A stretch of 64,000 nt of DNA from Clostridium sp. Marseille-P2415 (GTDB lineage Bacteria; Bacillota; Clostridia; Lachnospirales; Lachnospiraceae): positions 2,311,639 through 2,375,638 of the forward strand of contig NZ_LT732526.1 of assembly GCF_900155545.1 (NCBI RefSeq), given 5' to 3'. Made by a program: the position numbers and the translations under genes. Positions 38,791-47,868 of the stretch are shown here, in pieces (position 1 is the stretch's first letter; each line of letters opens with the position of its first letter). The notes beneath the pieces are model-generated. The model was not told the DNA's origin. It did no database searches and saw nothing but the letters and a program-made list of their open reading frames with translations.

Positions 38791-40851
38791 CTACCAGATT
38801 TTTACGCGCTTCTCCTGTGCTGTGTACATGGCATCCCCTTCCTTTATCTCCGGATAAGCCTTATAAAAGGCATCGGTCGCGCTGAGAACTGCATTGACCC
38901 TCACCCTGGCCGGAGAGTGGACATCTGTATTCAGTCTCTGGATCATGCTCTCCGGCGTATATTTGGACGCCCATATGGTGGCATATTGCACGAACAGAAG
39001 CTTCAGATCGTCCACATCATCTCCCACGATAGATGTGATGCAGTTCATGGAACCCAGATCCGCAATATTCTCATTCAGGGTCTGAGCGCCGTTTACCCGG
39101 CGTCCCTCATAGCCTTCCTGGCCGTTATAGTAAGCCACCACCTGATCCGCCAGCTTTTTGAATTTTGCCCTGTCCTCATCGGTCCACCACACGTGATAAT
39201 TTCCATTCTCATCATAAAGGGAACCGGAAGAATCAAAGGCATGGCTCACTTCATGGGCAATGACCATTCCAATGCCTCCTAAATTGGCGGCAAAATCTGC
39301 TTCCGAGTCATAGAAAGGTGCCTGGAGGAGGGCTGCCGGGAAAACGATCTCGTTTCCGGTGGGGTTGTAGTAGGCATTGACCGTCTGAGGTGTCATCCCC
39401 CATTCTGATTTATCCACCGGTTTTCGCACTTTATCCCTGTCCACCCTGTTTTTGGCCTTTAACAGGGAAATGGTATTATCAATGAAGCTCCCCCCGCTCT
39501 CCGCCGGTAAGACAGATGCCTGTGCATAATCATCCGGCCATTTGTCAGGGTATCCGATTTTTAAGGTCATGCTGTCCAGTTTTTTAACTGCAGCTGCCTT
39601 TGTTTCTTCCCCCATCCAGTCAAGCCCCATGATCTGTTTTTTGTAAGCTCCCAGGATCTGATGGACCATATCCTCGATAGCGAGTTTATCTCCCTCTGTG
39701 AAGCACTTCTCCACATAAAGCCTGCCGAACTCAAAGCCAAGTATGTCCTGAGTCATCTCACTGGCCATCTTTTCATCTGTTTTTTTCTCTTTGATGCCTT
39801 TCTGCACATTGTACCAATCCAGATAGCTGTCCCTGATTTCAGGCGTCAGATAGGGGCCAAAATCATTGATCAGGCAGAAAATGGAGTAGTTCTTAAGAAG
39901 GGGGAGATGATCCTCAGTCAGATACCGGCTGATTTTTTTCATCTGGCCTTCCTGGGTCACCACATAGAAGGGAACCCCGGTAAGTCCGGCTGCTTCAAAG
40001 AAACCGTCAATATCCTCATTGGGGAACAGGCTCTTTATTTCCTCGGCGGAATAAGGATTGTAAATGACATCCGGATTGCTCTGGTCGCTAAGAGGAAGGG
40101 CGCTTGCTGCAAGTTCCTTCTGAAGCCCCAGGATACCGGAAGCCGCCTGTGCAGCCTCTTCCTGATCCAGGCCCGCGGATTCCATGATTTTTCCAATGTA
40201 GGCTTGGTATTGACTGAGCAGGGCAGCCTGAGTCTCATCTTCCAGAGTTTCCTTACCCGGCCCCAAATCAGCCCCATCCACATATAACGCATACCGGCTG
40301 GAATCGCTCATATCTTCTAACCACTGGGCTGTGATGATGCTTCCATGCCCCAGATCCGAATAAAGCTTTCCGACGCTCTCTAAATACTCTTTTATACCGG
40401 ACGCGTTTCTTATTTCATCGATATAGGGCTGCAGCGCTCCAAGCCCGGCATTTCTCCGCCCCTCCATATCCATGGCTGTCAGATACATATCTGCAATCTT
40501 CTGCTCCAGGGAGCCCGGCGCCGACTTCTGCCGGTTTTCCACCGCTTCCTGCAGCACTTCATGAAGAACCTCGTAGGCCTCCTTATCCAATTTGTAAAAA
40601 TAACTCCAGCTGTTGGAATCCTCAGGGATCTTCGTCTCCTCCAGGATATACCGGTTTACAAATCCATAATAATCATCTTCCAGACGGACCTTACTCCCTT
40701 CTTCCGGTACCCCGCTCCCCGCTTCTCCCTGTACATTGACCGGCTGGGCTGCCGTCTGTTCCGGCTGGGGCTCCGGTTTTTTCCCGCATCCCGTCAGCAC
40801 AAAAAACAGAAACAGCAGGACTGCCGGCAGGAAGCAGATTTTTTTATTCAT
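38791..40851 (-). CDS. M13 (neprilysin/PepO-like) zinc metallopeptidase, lipoprotein
   Basis: 686 residues. Lipoprotein signal MNKKICFLPAVLLFLFFVL ending in LTGC, so the enzyme is anchored outside the membrane. Zinc motif AHEVSHAFD (HExxH) and NENIADLG (third ligand Glu) in the C-terminal third, plus NAYYNP. The family cuts small peptides. ATG 40851 is used because it starts the lipoprotein signal and follows AAGGGGG; longer frames add an unlikely charged head. Separate from the rpsA operon upstream. Confidence 0.93.
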   Translation of the reverse strand: MNKKICFLPAVLLFLFFVLTGCGKKPEPQPEQTAAQPVNVQGEAGSGVPEEGSKVRLEDDYYGFVNRYILEETKIPEDSNSWSYFYKLDKEAYEVLHEVLQEAVENRQKSAPGSLEQKIADMYLTAMDMEGRRNAGLGALQPYIDEIRNASGIKEYLESVGKLYSDLGHGSIITAQWLEDMSDSSRYALYVDGADLGPGKETLEDETQAALLSQYQAYIGKIMESAGLDQEEAAQAASGILGLQKELAASALPLSDQSNPDVIYNPYSAEEIKSLFPNEDIDGFFEAAGLTGVPFYVVTQEGQMKKISRYLTEDHLPLLKNYSIFCLINDFGPYLTPEIRDSYLDWYNVQKGIKEKKTDEKMASEMTQDILGFEFGRLYVEKCFTEGDKLAIEDMVHQILGAYKKQIMGLDWMGEETKAAAVKKLDSMTLKIGYPDKWPDDYAQASVLPAESGGSFIDNTISLLKAKNRVDRDKVRKPVDKSEWGMTPQTVNAYYNPTGNEIVFPAALLQAPFYDSEADFAANLGGIGMVIAHEVSHAFDSSGSLYDENGNYHVWWTDEDRAKFKKLADQVVAYYNGQEGYEGRRVNGAQTLNENIADLGSMNCITSIVGDDVDDLKLLFVQYATIWASKYTPESMIQRLNTDVHSPARVRVNAVLSATDAFYKAYPEIKEGDAMYTAQEKRVKIW

Positions 40852-40950
40852 AACGTTCCCCCTTTCTTTATTGCTCATGCACTTTTGCTTCAATCGCAAA
40901 AAAGGAAGCGGATCTCTCCACTTCCTCATTCGTTCTATCTCTTATTATGC

Positions 40951-42051
40951 TTAAACTTCGTCAGAATATACCGATGTTTCCTCTGCAGGAGCCTCATCCT
41001 GTGACTGAAGCGCCTTTATGCTTAAGCTGATCTTCTTTTCTTCTTCGTTGAAATCAACGACCTTAGCTTCGATTTCCTGCCCGATGGTTAAAACATCCGC
41101 AGGCTTATCAACATGCTCTTTGGAAATCTGGGATACGTGAAGCAGTGCATCCACACCTGGCTCAAGCTCAACGAATGCGCCGAAGTCGGTCATACGTGCA
41201 ACTCTTCCGTTAACTACGTTACCTGCTGCATACTTCACAGAAGCGTCCTTCCACGGATTTGTCTCCGGGAACTTTAAGCTAAGGGCAATCTTATCCCCGT
41301 TAATATCCTTGATCAGAACCTTTACCTTCTCGCCGGCCTTAAAAGCCTTCTTCGGGCTTTCCACTCTGCCCCAGCTCATCTCGGAAATATGAAGCAGACC
41401 ATCTGCGCCGCCAAGATCAATGAATGCACCGAAATCGGTTACATTCTTGATGGTGCCTTCTACGACATCACCTGCATGGATCTTATCGAATAATTCTTTC
41501 TGCAGCTCGGCTCTCTTAGCAACCATGATCTGCTTTCTGTCGCCGATGATCCTTCTTCTCCTCGGGTTGAATTCTGTTATAATGAATTCGATCTCCTTAT
41601 CCGCATACTTGGACAAATCCTTCTCATAAGTATCGGATACCAGGCTTGCAGGAATGAATACCCTTGCTCCCTCTACAACCACACTTAAACCACCGTCAAG
41701 TACCTGCGCAACTTTTGCGGTAAGCACCTCGTGGTTTTCAAATGCTTCTTCCAATCTTTTATTGCCTCTGTCCGCTGCCAGCCTCTTGTAGGACAAAGCA
41801 ACCTGGCCTTCGCCATCGTTTACCTTGATGACTTTGGCTTCCATCTCTTCTCCAACCTGTACAACGGTTGTAAGATCTAAATTCTGGTCATCCGTGTACT
41901 CGCTACGCGGAATGATGCCGTCTGACTTGTAACCTATATTCAAGACTATTTCATCTTCTTTTACGTCGATGACTTTACCAGTGACGATCTCTCCTGTACG
42001 TATGGTTTTTAATGATTCTTCTAACATTTGTTCAAAACTTAACTCTGACAT
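40951..42051 (-). CDS. rpsA: Ribosomal protein S1-like protein (four S1 domains)
   Basis: 366 residues with four S1 RNA-binding repeats: GEIVTGKVIDVKEDEIVLNIGYKSDG, EVLTAKVAQVLDGGLSVVVEG, GDVVEGTIKNVTDFGAFIDLG and NVVNGRVARMTDFGAFVELE (each given in part). Shorter than the six-domain proteobacterial S1. Its start lies inside the ispH end; the ribosome site GAGGAGGT is also within ispH, so translation is coupled. In several clostridia the two are fused; here a stop and frame change separate them. Confidence 0.93.
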   Translation of the reverse strand: MSELSFEQMLEESLKTIRTGEIVTGKVIDVKEDEIVLNIGYKSDGIIPRSEYTDDQNLDLTTVVQVGEEMEAKVIKVNDGEGQVALSYKRLAADRGNKRLEEAFENHEVLTAKVAQVLDGGLSVVVEGARVFIPASLVSDTYEKDLSKYADKEIEFIITEFNPRRRRIIGDRKQIMVAKRAELQKELFDKIHAGDVVEGTIKNVTDFGAFIDLGGADGLLHISEMSWGRVESPKKAFKAGEKVKVLIKDINGDKIALSLKFPETNPWKDASVKYAAGNVVNGRVARMTDFGAFVELEPGVDALLHVSQISKEHVDKPADVLTIGQEIEAKVVDFNEEEKKISLSIKALQSQDEAPAEETSVYSDEV

Positions 42052-42883
42052 TAGTATGAACCTCCTCGATAATATGATTCGGGGTTGAAGCCCCGGCTGT
42101 AATACCTACGCTGCGCACAGAATTTACACAATCAGGATCTAAATCACCTAGTGTCTGGATATAGTAAGTATTCTTACATTCCCTTCGGCATATCTCGTAC
42201 AGCTTCTGGGTATTCGAACTGCTTTTTCCGCCAATGACAATCATGGCATCCACTTCTGAAGCTATCCGCTTTGCTTCCACCTGTCTTTCCTGTGTTGCAT
42301 TGCAAATCGTATTTAAAACAAGTATATCATACCGCGTTTCCGAAATTTTTTCAACTAAATCTTGAAATTTCTTGTAATTAAATGTCGTCTGTGATACAAT
42401 ACACAGTCTTTCTCCTTCTGTTAGAGATAAAGTTTCCACTTGTTCGGGTGTTTCCACCACTAAAGTATTAGCATTTCCCCAGCCTTTAATACCTTCTACC
42501 TCCGGATGCTTTTCATTTCCAATGATGATCAGCCGCCTTCCGGCCTCATTCTGCTCCCTGGCGATCTGATGGATTTTTTTTACAAAAGGACAGGTGGCAT
42601 CCACGATCTCGATCCCGTTTTCTTCCATGATGTCATAAACGCGTTTACCGACTCCATGAGACCTTATGACAACCACTGCATCCTTTATTCCCATAAGCTC
42701 TTCTTCGGATTCAATGACCTTTACTCCCTTTTCCTCCAGATCCCGTACCACTTCCTCGTTATGGATGATGGGGCCGTAGGTATAGATAGGCTTGTCGTTT
42801 CTCTTAAGCTGCTCATAGACCTGTTCCACCGCCCGCTTTACTCCAAAGCAGAACCCGGCGGATTTTGCAACAATCACTTCCAT
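42032..42883 (-). CDS. ispH: 4-hydroxy-3-methylbut-2-enyl diphosphate reductase
   Basis: 283 residues. Last step of the MEP isoprenoid pathway, a [4Fe-4S] enzyme. Three cluster cysteines in AKSAGFCFGVKRAVEQ (Cys12), VDATCPFVKK (about 96) and LNTICNATQERQ (about 193); TYGPIIHNEEVV and the SSSNTQKL loop bind substrate. Ends VRVKF, 20 bases into rpsA. 3 bases after cmk. Confidence 0.97.
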   Translation of the reverse strand: MEVIVAKSAGFCFGVKRAVEQVYEQLKRNDKPIYTYGPIIHNEEVVRDLEEKGVKVIESEEELMGIKDAVVVIRSHGVGKRVYDIMEENGIEIVDATCPFVKKIHQIAREQNEAGRRLIIIGNEKHPEVEGIKGWGNANTLVVETPEQVETLSLTEGERLCIVSQTTFNYKKFQDLVEKISETRYDILVLNTICNATQERQVEAKRIASEVDAMIVIGGKSSSNTQKLYEICRRECKNTYYIQTLGDLDPDCVNSVRSVGITAGASTPNHIIEEVHTNVRVKF

Positions 42884-42886
42884 ACG

Positions 42887-43573
42887 CTATCTCCTTTCTT
42901 CCTTTTTCTTTTCATCAAACAGCTCCATGATCCGGCTTATGACCTCCGGAACAGTCATATAGGAGGAATCAAGCAGAACTGCATCCTCCGCCTGCTTAAG
43001 GGGGGAATTCTCCCGGTTCATATCCCGGTGATCCCGCCGGATGATATCCTTTTCAATGTCCTCCAGGCTGCATTCCACTCCTTTAGCCGTAAGCTCCCGG
43101 TACCGCCGTTTTGCACGTACCCGGCTGCCGGCCGTTAAATATATTTTCAAATCGGCTTCCGGCAGCACGCAGGTCCCGATATCCCGTCCATCCATGATGA
43201 CATTTTCTTTGGAAGCCAGTTCCTTCTGAAGCTCTACCAGCTTTTTACGGACCGGTAAGTAGACCGAGGTTGCAGAAGCCATGGCGCTGACCTCCTCAGT
43301 ACGGATGTAAGGGGATACGTTCTCTCCGTTTAAAATCACCTGCTGGAGGCCATCCTCGTAAGTAATGGTCACATTCACTTCTCCGGCTGCCCGGGAAATG
43401 GCTGCCTCATCGTGGGCCGGGATCCCGTTTCTTAAAAAATACAGTGCCATGGCGCGGTACATGGCTCCCGTATCCACATAGACGAAGTGAAGCTTCTCCG
43501 CAACAGACTTAGCGATGGTGCTCTTTCCTGCTCCGGCCGGGCCGTCGATTGCTATATTATAAACCTTTGTCAT
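42887..43573 (-). CDS. cmk: Cytidylate kinase
   Basis: 228 residues. Phosphorylates CMP and dCMP. P-loop IAIDGPAGAGKSTIAKSVA, then YVDTGAMYRAMAL and MDGRDIGTCVLPEADLK, and the lid RRDHRDMNRENSPLKQA. ATG 43573 follows GGAGAGGAG; it overlaps the end of the HI0933-family gene by 17 bases. Confidence 0.97.
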   Translation of the reverse strand: MTKVYNIAIDGPAGAGKSTIAKSVAEKLHFVYVDTGAMYRAMALYFLRNGIPAHDEAAISRAAGEVNVTITYEDGLQQVILNGENVSPYIRTEEVSAMASATSVYLPVRKKLVELQKELASKENVIMDGRDIGTCVLPEADLKIYLTAGSRVRAKRRYRELTAKGVECSLEDIEKDIIRRDHRDMNRENSPLKQAEDAVLLDSSYMTVPEVISRIMELFDEKKKEERR

Positions 43574-44825
43574 CTTTTGTTTTCTCCTCTCCGGCAGCAC
43601 TTCCGGCCGCCCATCCGGTGGACCAGGCGATCTGCAGATTAAAGCCTCCGGTCACCGCATCAAGATCCAGCACTTCCCCTGCAAAATAGAGCCGGTCAAG
43701 AAGCCTTGATTCCATGGTGGACGGGTTTATCTCCTTTAAGTCAACGCCTCCCTGGGTGATGATGGCCTCGGAAAACCCGCGAAGCCCCGTTAAGGTCAGG
43801 GGAAAGCCTTTCGTAGCCCGGATGATCCGCTGCCGCTCTTCTCTGGTGATCTCATTGACCTTTTTCTCCGGTGATATGCCGCTTATATCCACCATGACCG
43901 GTACCAGCTTGGAAGGATAGAGGCTGTTTAAGGAATTCTTGAACTGTTTGTTTATGGCCGCTTCAAAATCCCGCAGGAGCCTGGCATCAAGCTGTTCCTC
44001 CGAAAGGGCCGGCTTTAGATCAATGGAAAGGATCAGGGGCCCTTTTTTCAGCTCTTTCGCCGCATAGCTGCTGGCACTTAAAAGGACCGGTCCGCTGACC
44101 CCGTAATGGGTAAACAGCATCTCCCCGAATTCCTTATAAACAACCTTTTTCCCCTTCATGACTGTGGCTTCCACATTGCGGAGAGACAGCCCCTGAAGCT
44201 CCTTTACCACCGGTTCCTCTACCACAAAGGGCACCAGGGCAGGAGAAAGAGCCGTTACCTTATGGCCGGCTTCCTTTGCCAGTTCATAGCCGTCTCCGGT
44301 GGAGCCGGTTGCCTGGTAGGACATCCCTCCGCAGGCAACGATCACGGAATCTCCATATACCCTGGATTTTTGTCCCCCGCCTTTTAAGACCAGGCCGGTC
44401 AGAAGGCCATCCTCTATCAAAAGCTTTTCCACTTCCGAACGGTAGTGGATGGAAACCCCCAGTTCCAAAAGCCTCCGGGTAAGAGCCCTGATCACATCCG
44501 ATGATTTATCCGATAGCGGAAAAACCCGGTTGCCGCGCTCCGTCTTTAAGGGGCAGCCAAGTTTTTCCAAAAGGTCCATCATATCAAAATTGGTAAAGCC
44601 GTAAAAGCTGCTGTAAAGAAATTTGGCATTGGTCACCACGTTTCCGAACAGCTCCTCCGTATCACAGGCATTGGTCACATTGCAGCGGCCCTTTCCCGTG
44701 ATATAGACCTTTTTCCCAAGTTTTTCATTTTTCTCAAAAATGTGGACGGTACTGCCCTTCATGGCTGCTGCTATTCCAGCCAGCATCCCTGCAGCGCCAC
44801 CGCCCACGATCAAAACCGTATTCAT
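43557..44825 (-). CDS. HI0933/BaiN-family NAD(P)/FAD-dependent oxidoreductase
   Basis: 422 residues. FAD motif VLIVGGGAAGMLAGIAAAMKG, GKKVYITGKGRCNVTNAC, a central inserted domain, and the C-terminal FAD motif LDAVTGGFNLQIAWSTGWAAG. The HI0933 family is flavin-dependent; BaiN of the group has been linked to bile-acid reduction, but in most clostridia the gene sits with cmk and ispH as here, which suggests a general role. Substrate unknown. Confidence 0.9.
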   Translation of the reverse strand: MNTVLIVGGGAAGMLAGIAAAMKGSTVHIFEKNEKLGKKVYITGKGRCNVTNACDTEELFGNVVTNAKFLYSSFYGFTNFDMMDLLEKLGCPLKTERGNRVFPLSDKSSDVIRALTRRLLELGVSIHYRSEVEKLLIEDGLLTGLVLKGGGQKSRVYGDSVIVACGGMSYQATGSTGDGYELAKEAGHKVTALSPALVPFVVEEPVVKELQGLSLRNVEATVMKGKKVVYKEFGEMLFTHYGVSGPVLLSASSYAAKELKKGPLILSIDLKPALSEEQLDARLLRDFEAAINKQFKNSLNSLYPSKLVPVMVDISGISPEKKVNEITREERQRIIRATKGFPLTLTGLRGFSEAIITQGGVDLKEINPSTMESRLLDRLYFAGEVLDLDAVTGGFNLQIAWSTGWAAGSAAGEEKTKDDKGL

Positions 44826-44916
44826 GCCCGTTTCCTCTTTCCTGCCCGCTTCTCAGGGCATAATGGTATCCCTGTCCTTTCCTACTTTACACGAAAAAGA
44901 ATGAAAATACAAGCGG

Positions 44917-46416
44917 TCATGAATTTTTCTTCCTTTCTTTCACCTTCGCCTCCAGGGCTTCTACCACAGTCTTTAACACCCTGACTCTTGCATAATACTT
45001 GCAGTTCCCTTCTACGACCACCCAGGGCGCATAGGTTGTGGAAGTTCGGACCAGCATTTCATTGACCGCAGACTCGTACTGGTCCCATTTCTCCCGGTTC
45101 CTCCAGTCCTCTTCCGTGATCTTCCACCGCTTTGCCGGATTTTCCTGGCGTTCCTTAAAGCGGCGTTCCTGCTCGTCCTTGTCGATGTGAAGCCAGAACT
45201 TCAAAACCACAGCCCCTGCATTCGCCATGTGGGCTTCCATCTCATTGATTTCCTGATAGGCCTGCTTCCATTCATTCTCACTGCAAAAGCCTTCGATCCG
45301 CTCCACTAAGACACGGCCGTACCAGGTCCGGTCAAAGATGGCGATATGACCTGCCTTTGGGACATGGTTCCAGAAACGCCACAGGTAATGATGGACCCTT
45401 TCCATGTCATTGGGCGCTGCGGTCGGATACACCTTATAGCCTCTGGGATCCAAGTGGCTGGTGAGCCGCCTGATGGCTCCGCCCTTTCCGGCCGCATCCC
45501 AGCCCTCAAACCCCAGAACCACAGGGATCCTCAAGCGGTAAATCCGGCTGTGCAGGAACTTTAATTCCTCCTGCAGCCGGTCGATTTCCTTCTTATATGC
45601 TTCCTTTGTCATGGTCCTGGTCAAATCCACACCGGACAGAACGCCGCTTTTAAATTTTTCGGAGCGGACCGGGACTTCTTTTTCCTTTCTCTCTCCCCGA
45701 AGCTGCCTCTGTCTTAAGGCATCCTCCAAACAGTCCGCCACATGGGTCATGATCTTGGCCGAGGCAAAGTCCTTGTCCGTGGCTTCAATGATGGTCCAGG
45801 GTGCACAGTCTATATCGGTCTTTTCAAGCATCTCCTCGCAGATGCCCAGAAACCGGTCATATTCCCCATTCCTGCGCCAGTCATCCTTTGTCACCCTCCA
45901 GCTTGTCTCTTTGGAACTTTGAAGCGTTTTGAAGCGTTTCTTTTGTTCTTCCCTGGAAATGCAGAGAAACAGCTTTATGATGACCATGCCATCATCCGTA
46001 AGCTGCCGTTCAAAGGATTCGATATCATGAAATGCACCGGGAAGGGCTATATCCGGAATCCTGCCGTCGAACCGTTCCATCGTCACCTGCCGGTACCAGC
46101 TCCGGTCAAAGAGGGCGATTCTTCCATGGGCCGGAAGCTTGGTCCAGAAGCGCCATAAAAACGGACGCATCTGTTCCTCCTCCGTTGATTTATCATTGGC
46201 ATACACATCAAAGCCCCTGGGGTCAAGAGCCTGGATCAGACGGTTGATCTGGGTCCCTTTCCCCGAGGCCCCCATGCCCTCGAACACGATCATGACAGGA
46301 ATTCCGGCGTCCTTGCATTCCCGCTGCAAAAACCCCAGTTTTTCACTCTGTTCCTTTCTTGTTTTTTTGTAGGTTTCCTTGTCTATCCTTTTTGATAAAT
46401 CAATCTTTTCCAGCAT
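44917..46416 (-). CDS. pap: Two-domain PPK2 polyphosphate:AMP phosphotransferase
   Basis: 499 residues with two PPK2 domains in tandem. Each has a P-loop and lid: N-terminal VFEGMGASGKGTQINRL, RFWTKLPAHGRIALFDRSWY; C-terminal GFEGWDAAGKGGAIRRL, WRFWNHVPKAGHIAIFDRTWY. The domain count matches class II PPK2 enzymes that phosphorylate AMP with polyphosphate. The N-terminal domain has Met-Gly where the canonical GWDAAGKG has Trp-Asp, so its activity may be weaker; the C-terminal domain is canonical. ATG 46416 follows GGAGG. 31 bases after the aldo/keto reductase gene. Confidence 0.88.
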   Translation of the reverse strand: MLEKIDLSKRIDKETYKKTRKEQSEKLGFLQRECKDAGIPVMIVFEGMGASGKGTQINRLIQALDPRGFDVYANDKSTEEEQMRPFLWRFWTKLPAHGRIALFDRSWYRQVTMERFDGRIPDIALPGAFHDIESFERQLTDDGMVIIKLFLCISREEQKKRFKTLQSSKETSWRVTKDDWRRNGEYDRFLGICEEMLEKTDIDCAPWTIIEATDKDFASAKIMTHVADCLEDALRQRQLRGERKEKEVPVRSEKFKSGVLSGVDLTRTMTKEAYKKEIDRLQEELKFLHSRIYRLRIPVVLGFEGWDAAGKGGAIRRLTSHLDPRGYKVYPTAAPNDMERVHHYLWRFWNHVPKAGHIAIFDRTWYGRVLVERIEGFCSENEWKQAYQEINEMEAHMANAGAVVLKFWLHIDKDEQERRFKERQENPAKRWKITEEDWRNREKWDQYESAVNEMLVRTSTTYAPWVVVEGNCKYYARVRVLKTVVEALEAKVKERKKNS

Positions 46417-46447
46417 AAACCGTCCTCCTTTCCCGAAACAGTTAAGC

Positions 46448-47563
46448 TTAAAGCTTTGCAAACACCTCTGCCACCTCCGGCATGACCTGGCTGATCTTTA
46501 TCATCTGCGGACACTCTTTTTCACAATGACGGCATGCCCTGCATCCTTCCGCCCGTATGGACATGGCCTCATACCCGGCCTTTGCTTCTTTTTCCCGGTG
46601 GGCGGCGGTCATGTTGTAAAGGGAGAAAATTTCCGGTATCTCAAGGCCAAACGGACACGGAATGCAATAGCGGCAGCCGGTGCAGCCAACCAAAGCCATG
46701 GAATCAAATACTTCCTTTGCCTTCTTATAAACCTGCTTCTCCTCTTCTGTTACCATTCCAATATAACTGCGGTCTGCAAATAAAAGATTTTCCTCCAACT
46801 GCTTTTCGTCGCTCATACCGCTTAAAAGCAGGCTCACTTCCGGCTGGTCCCACAGGAAATCAAGGGCATATTCCACGGCCGTCTTATCCTCCGGGAATAC
46901 CTTTTTTACATGATCCGCCGGATTGGCCAGCTTACCGCCGAGAAGCGGTTCCATGATCACCACTCCAAGGCCCTTTGAAGCCGCTGCTTTCAGTCCCTTT
47001 TCTCCTGCCTGATGCGCAAGATCCACGTAGTTATATTGAATCTGGCAGAAATCCCATCCATCATAATATTCTAGGATATCCTGAAACACATCATATGAAT
47101 CATGGAAGGAAAAACCAAGATATTTTATTTTCCCTTCCTCCCTGGCTTTTTCCATTCGTTTTACAAGATCGAACTTCTTGACCTTTTCTTCAAAACGCTC
47201 CCGGCTTAAAGCGTGAAGCAGGTAAAAATCAATATGGTCTGTCTGGAGCTTCTCCAGCTGTTCCTTTAAAATTTCATCAAAATCTTCCGGCTTTTCAAGC
47301 TTCCATACCGGACATTTGGTAGCTAAATAAGTTTTCTCCCGGTAACCATCCTTTAAAGCTTCCCCTACGATCCGCTCGCTTTCTCCCTGATGATACGGAT
47401 ATGCCGTATCGATGTAGTTCACCCCTTCATCGATGGCATGGCGGATCATGGCTGCCGCCCGTTTTCCATCCACATCGTTTTCATGAAGAACCGGCAGCCT
47501 CATGGCTCCAAACCCGAGAGCCGACACTTTTAATCCTGTTTTACCAAAATCACGATACTGCAT
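46448..47563 (-). CDS. Ferredoxin-fused aldo/keto reductase
   Basis: 371 residues. N-terminal AKR barrel (MQYRDFGKTGLKVSALGFG, DTAYPYHQGESE with catalytic Asp/Tyr, LLHAL, GFSFHDS) and a C-terminal ferredoxin-like part with two cysteine sets, CTGCRYCIPCPFG and CRACRHCEKECPQM, likely two [4Fe-4S] clusters. The family is common in anaerobes; substrates are largely unknown. ATG 47563 after a GAGG site; the long upstream in-frame extension runs through the direct repeats at 47613-47771 and is not coding. Confidence 0.9.
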   Translation of the reverse strand: MQYRDFGKTGLKVSALGFGAMRLPVLHENDVDGKRAAAMIRHAIDEGVNYIDTAYPYHQGESERIVGEALKDGYREKTYLATKCPVWKLEKPEDFDEILKEQLEKLQTDHIDFYLLHALSRERFEEKVKKFDLVKRMEKAREEGKIKYLGFSFHDSYDVFQDILEYYDGWDFCQIQYNYVDLAHQAGEKGLKAAASKGLGVVIMEPLLGGKLANPADHVKKVFPEDKTAVEYALDFLWDQPEVSLLLSGMSDEKQLEENLLFADRSYIGMVTEEEKQVYKKAKEVFDSMALVGCTGCRYCIPCPFGLEIPEIFSLYNMTAAHREKEAKAGYEAMSIRAEGCRACRHCEKECPQMIKISQVMPEVAEVFAKL

Positions 47564-47612
47564 AGTTTTCCTCCGCATGATATTTTTTACGGCCATTTTA
47601 CCGGCCGGCAGA

Positions 47613-47771
47613 TGAAAGCAAATACTCACTTCGTTCGTACTTGCTTTCCTTCCCATAAGTATCAGAAGCAAAAACTGCTCCTGATAATACTCCAGAACTT
47701 CGTTCTGTCGTTGACTTATGAGGTGAAAGCAAATACTCACTTCGTTCGTGCTTGCTTTCCTTCCCATAAGT
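47613..47771. repeat. Pair of 48-bp direct repeats with internal hairpins
   Basis: Copies at 47613-47660 and 47724-47771, identical but for one base: TGAAAGCAAATACTCACTTC, GTTCGTRCTTGCTTTCC, TTCCCATAAGT. Each has GAAAGCAAA/TTGCTTTC arms. The 63 bases between hold ATCAG/CTGAT and AGAAC/GTTCT stems, and CATAAGT pairs with the ACTTATG before copy 2. The repeats fill most of the 305-bp gap 47564-47868, together with the lysC terminator. Confidence 0.85.
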
Positions 47772-47816
47772 CACATTGTATCACATTTCGTTCCTGTTCC
47801 AAAGTTTTTTTTGGAT

Positions 47817-47861
47817 GAAAAAAGGAAAAACAGGATGCCAGGCATCCGCCCTTCATCCTGT
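47817..47861 (-). terminator. Terminator of lysC
   Basis: On the minus strand ACAGGATG pairs with CATCCTGT, followed by TTTTTCCTTTTTTC. An alternative inner GGATGC/GCATCC stem exists. Confidence 0.75.
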
Positions 47862-47868
47862 CTTCCTG

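Noticed and set aside
42030-42055. Programmed frameshift joining IspH and S1
   Set aside because: No slippery heptamer; rpsA has its own strong ribosome site and start codon.
47564-47767. N-terminal extension of the aldo/keto reductase
   Set aside because: It reads through the direct repeats, producing a duplicated peptide; the family start MQYRDFGKTG at 47563 has its own ribosome site.
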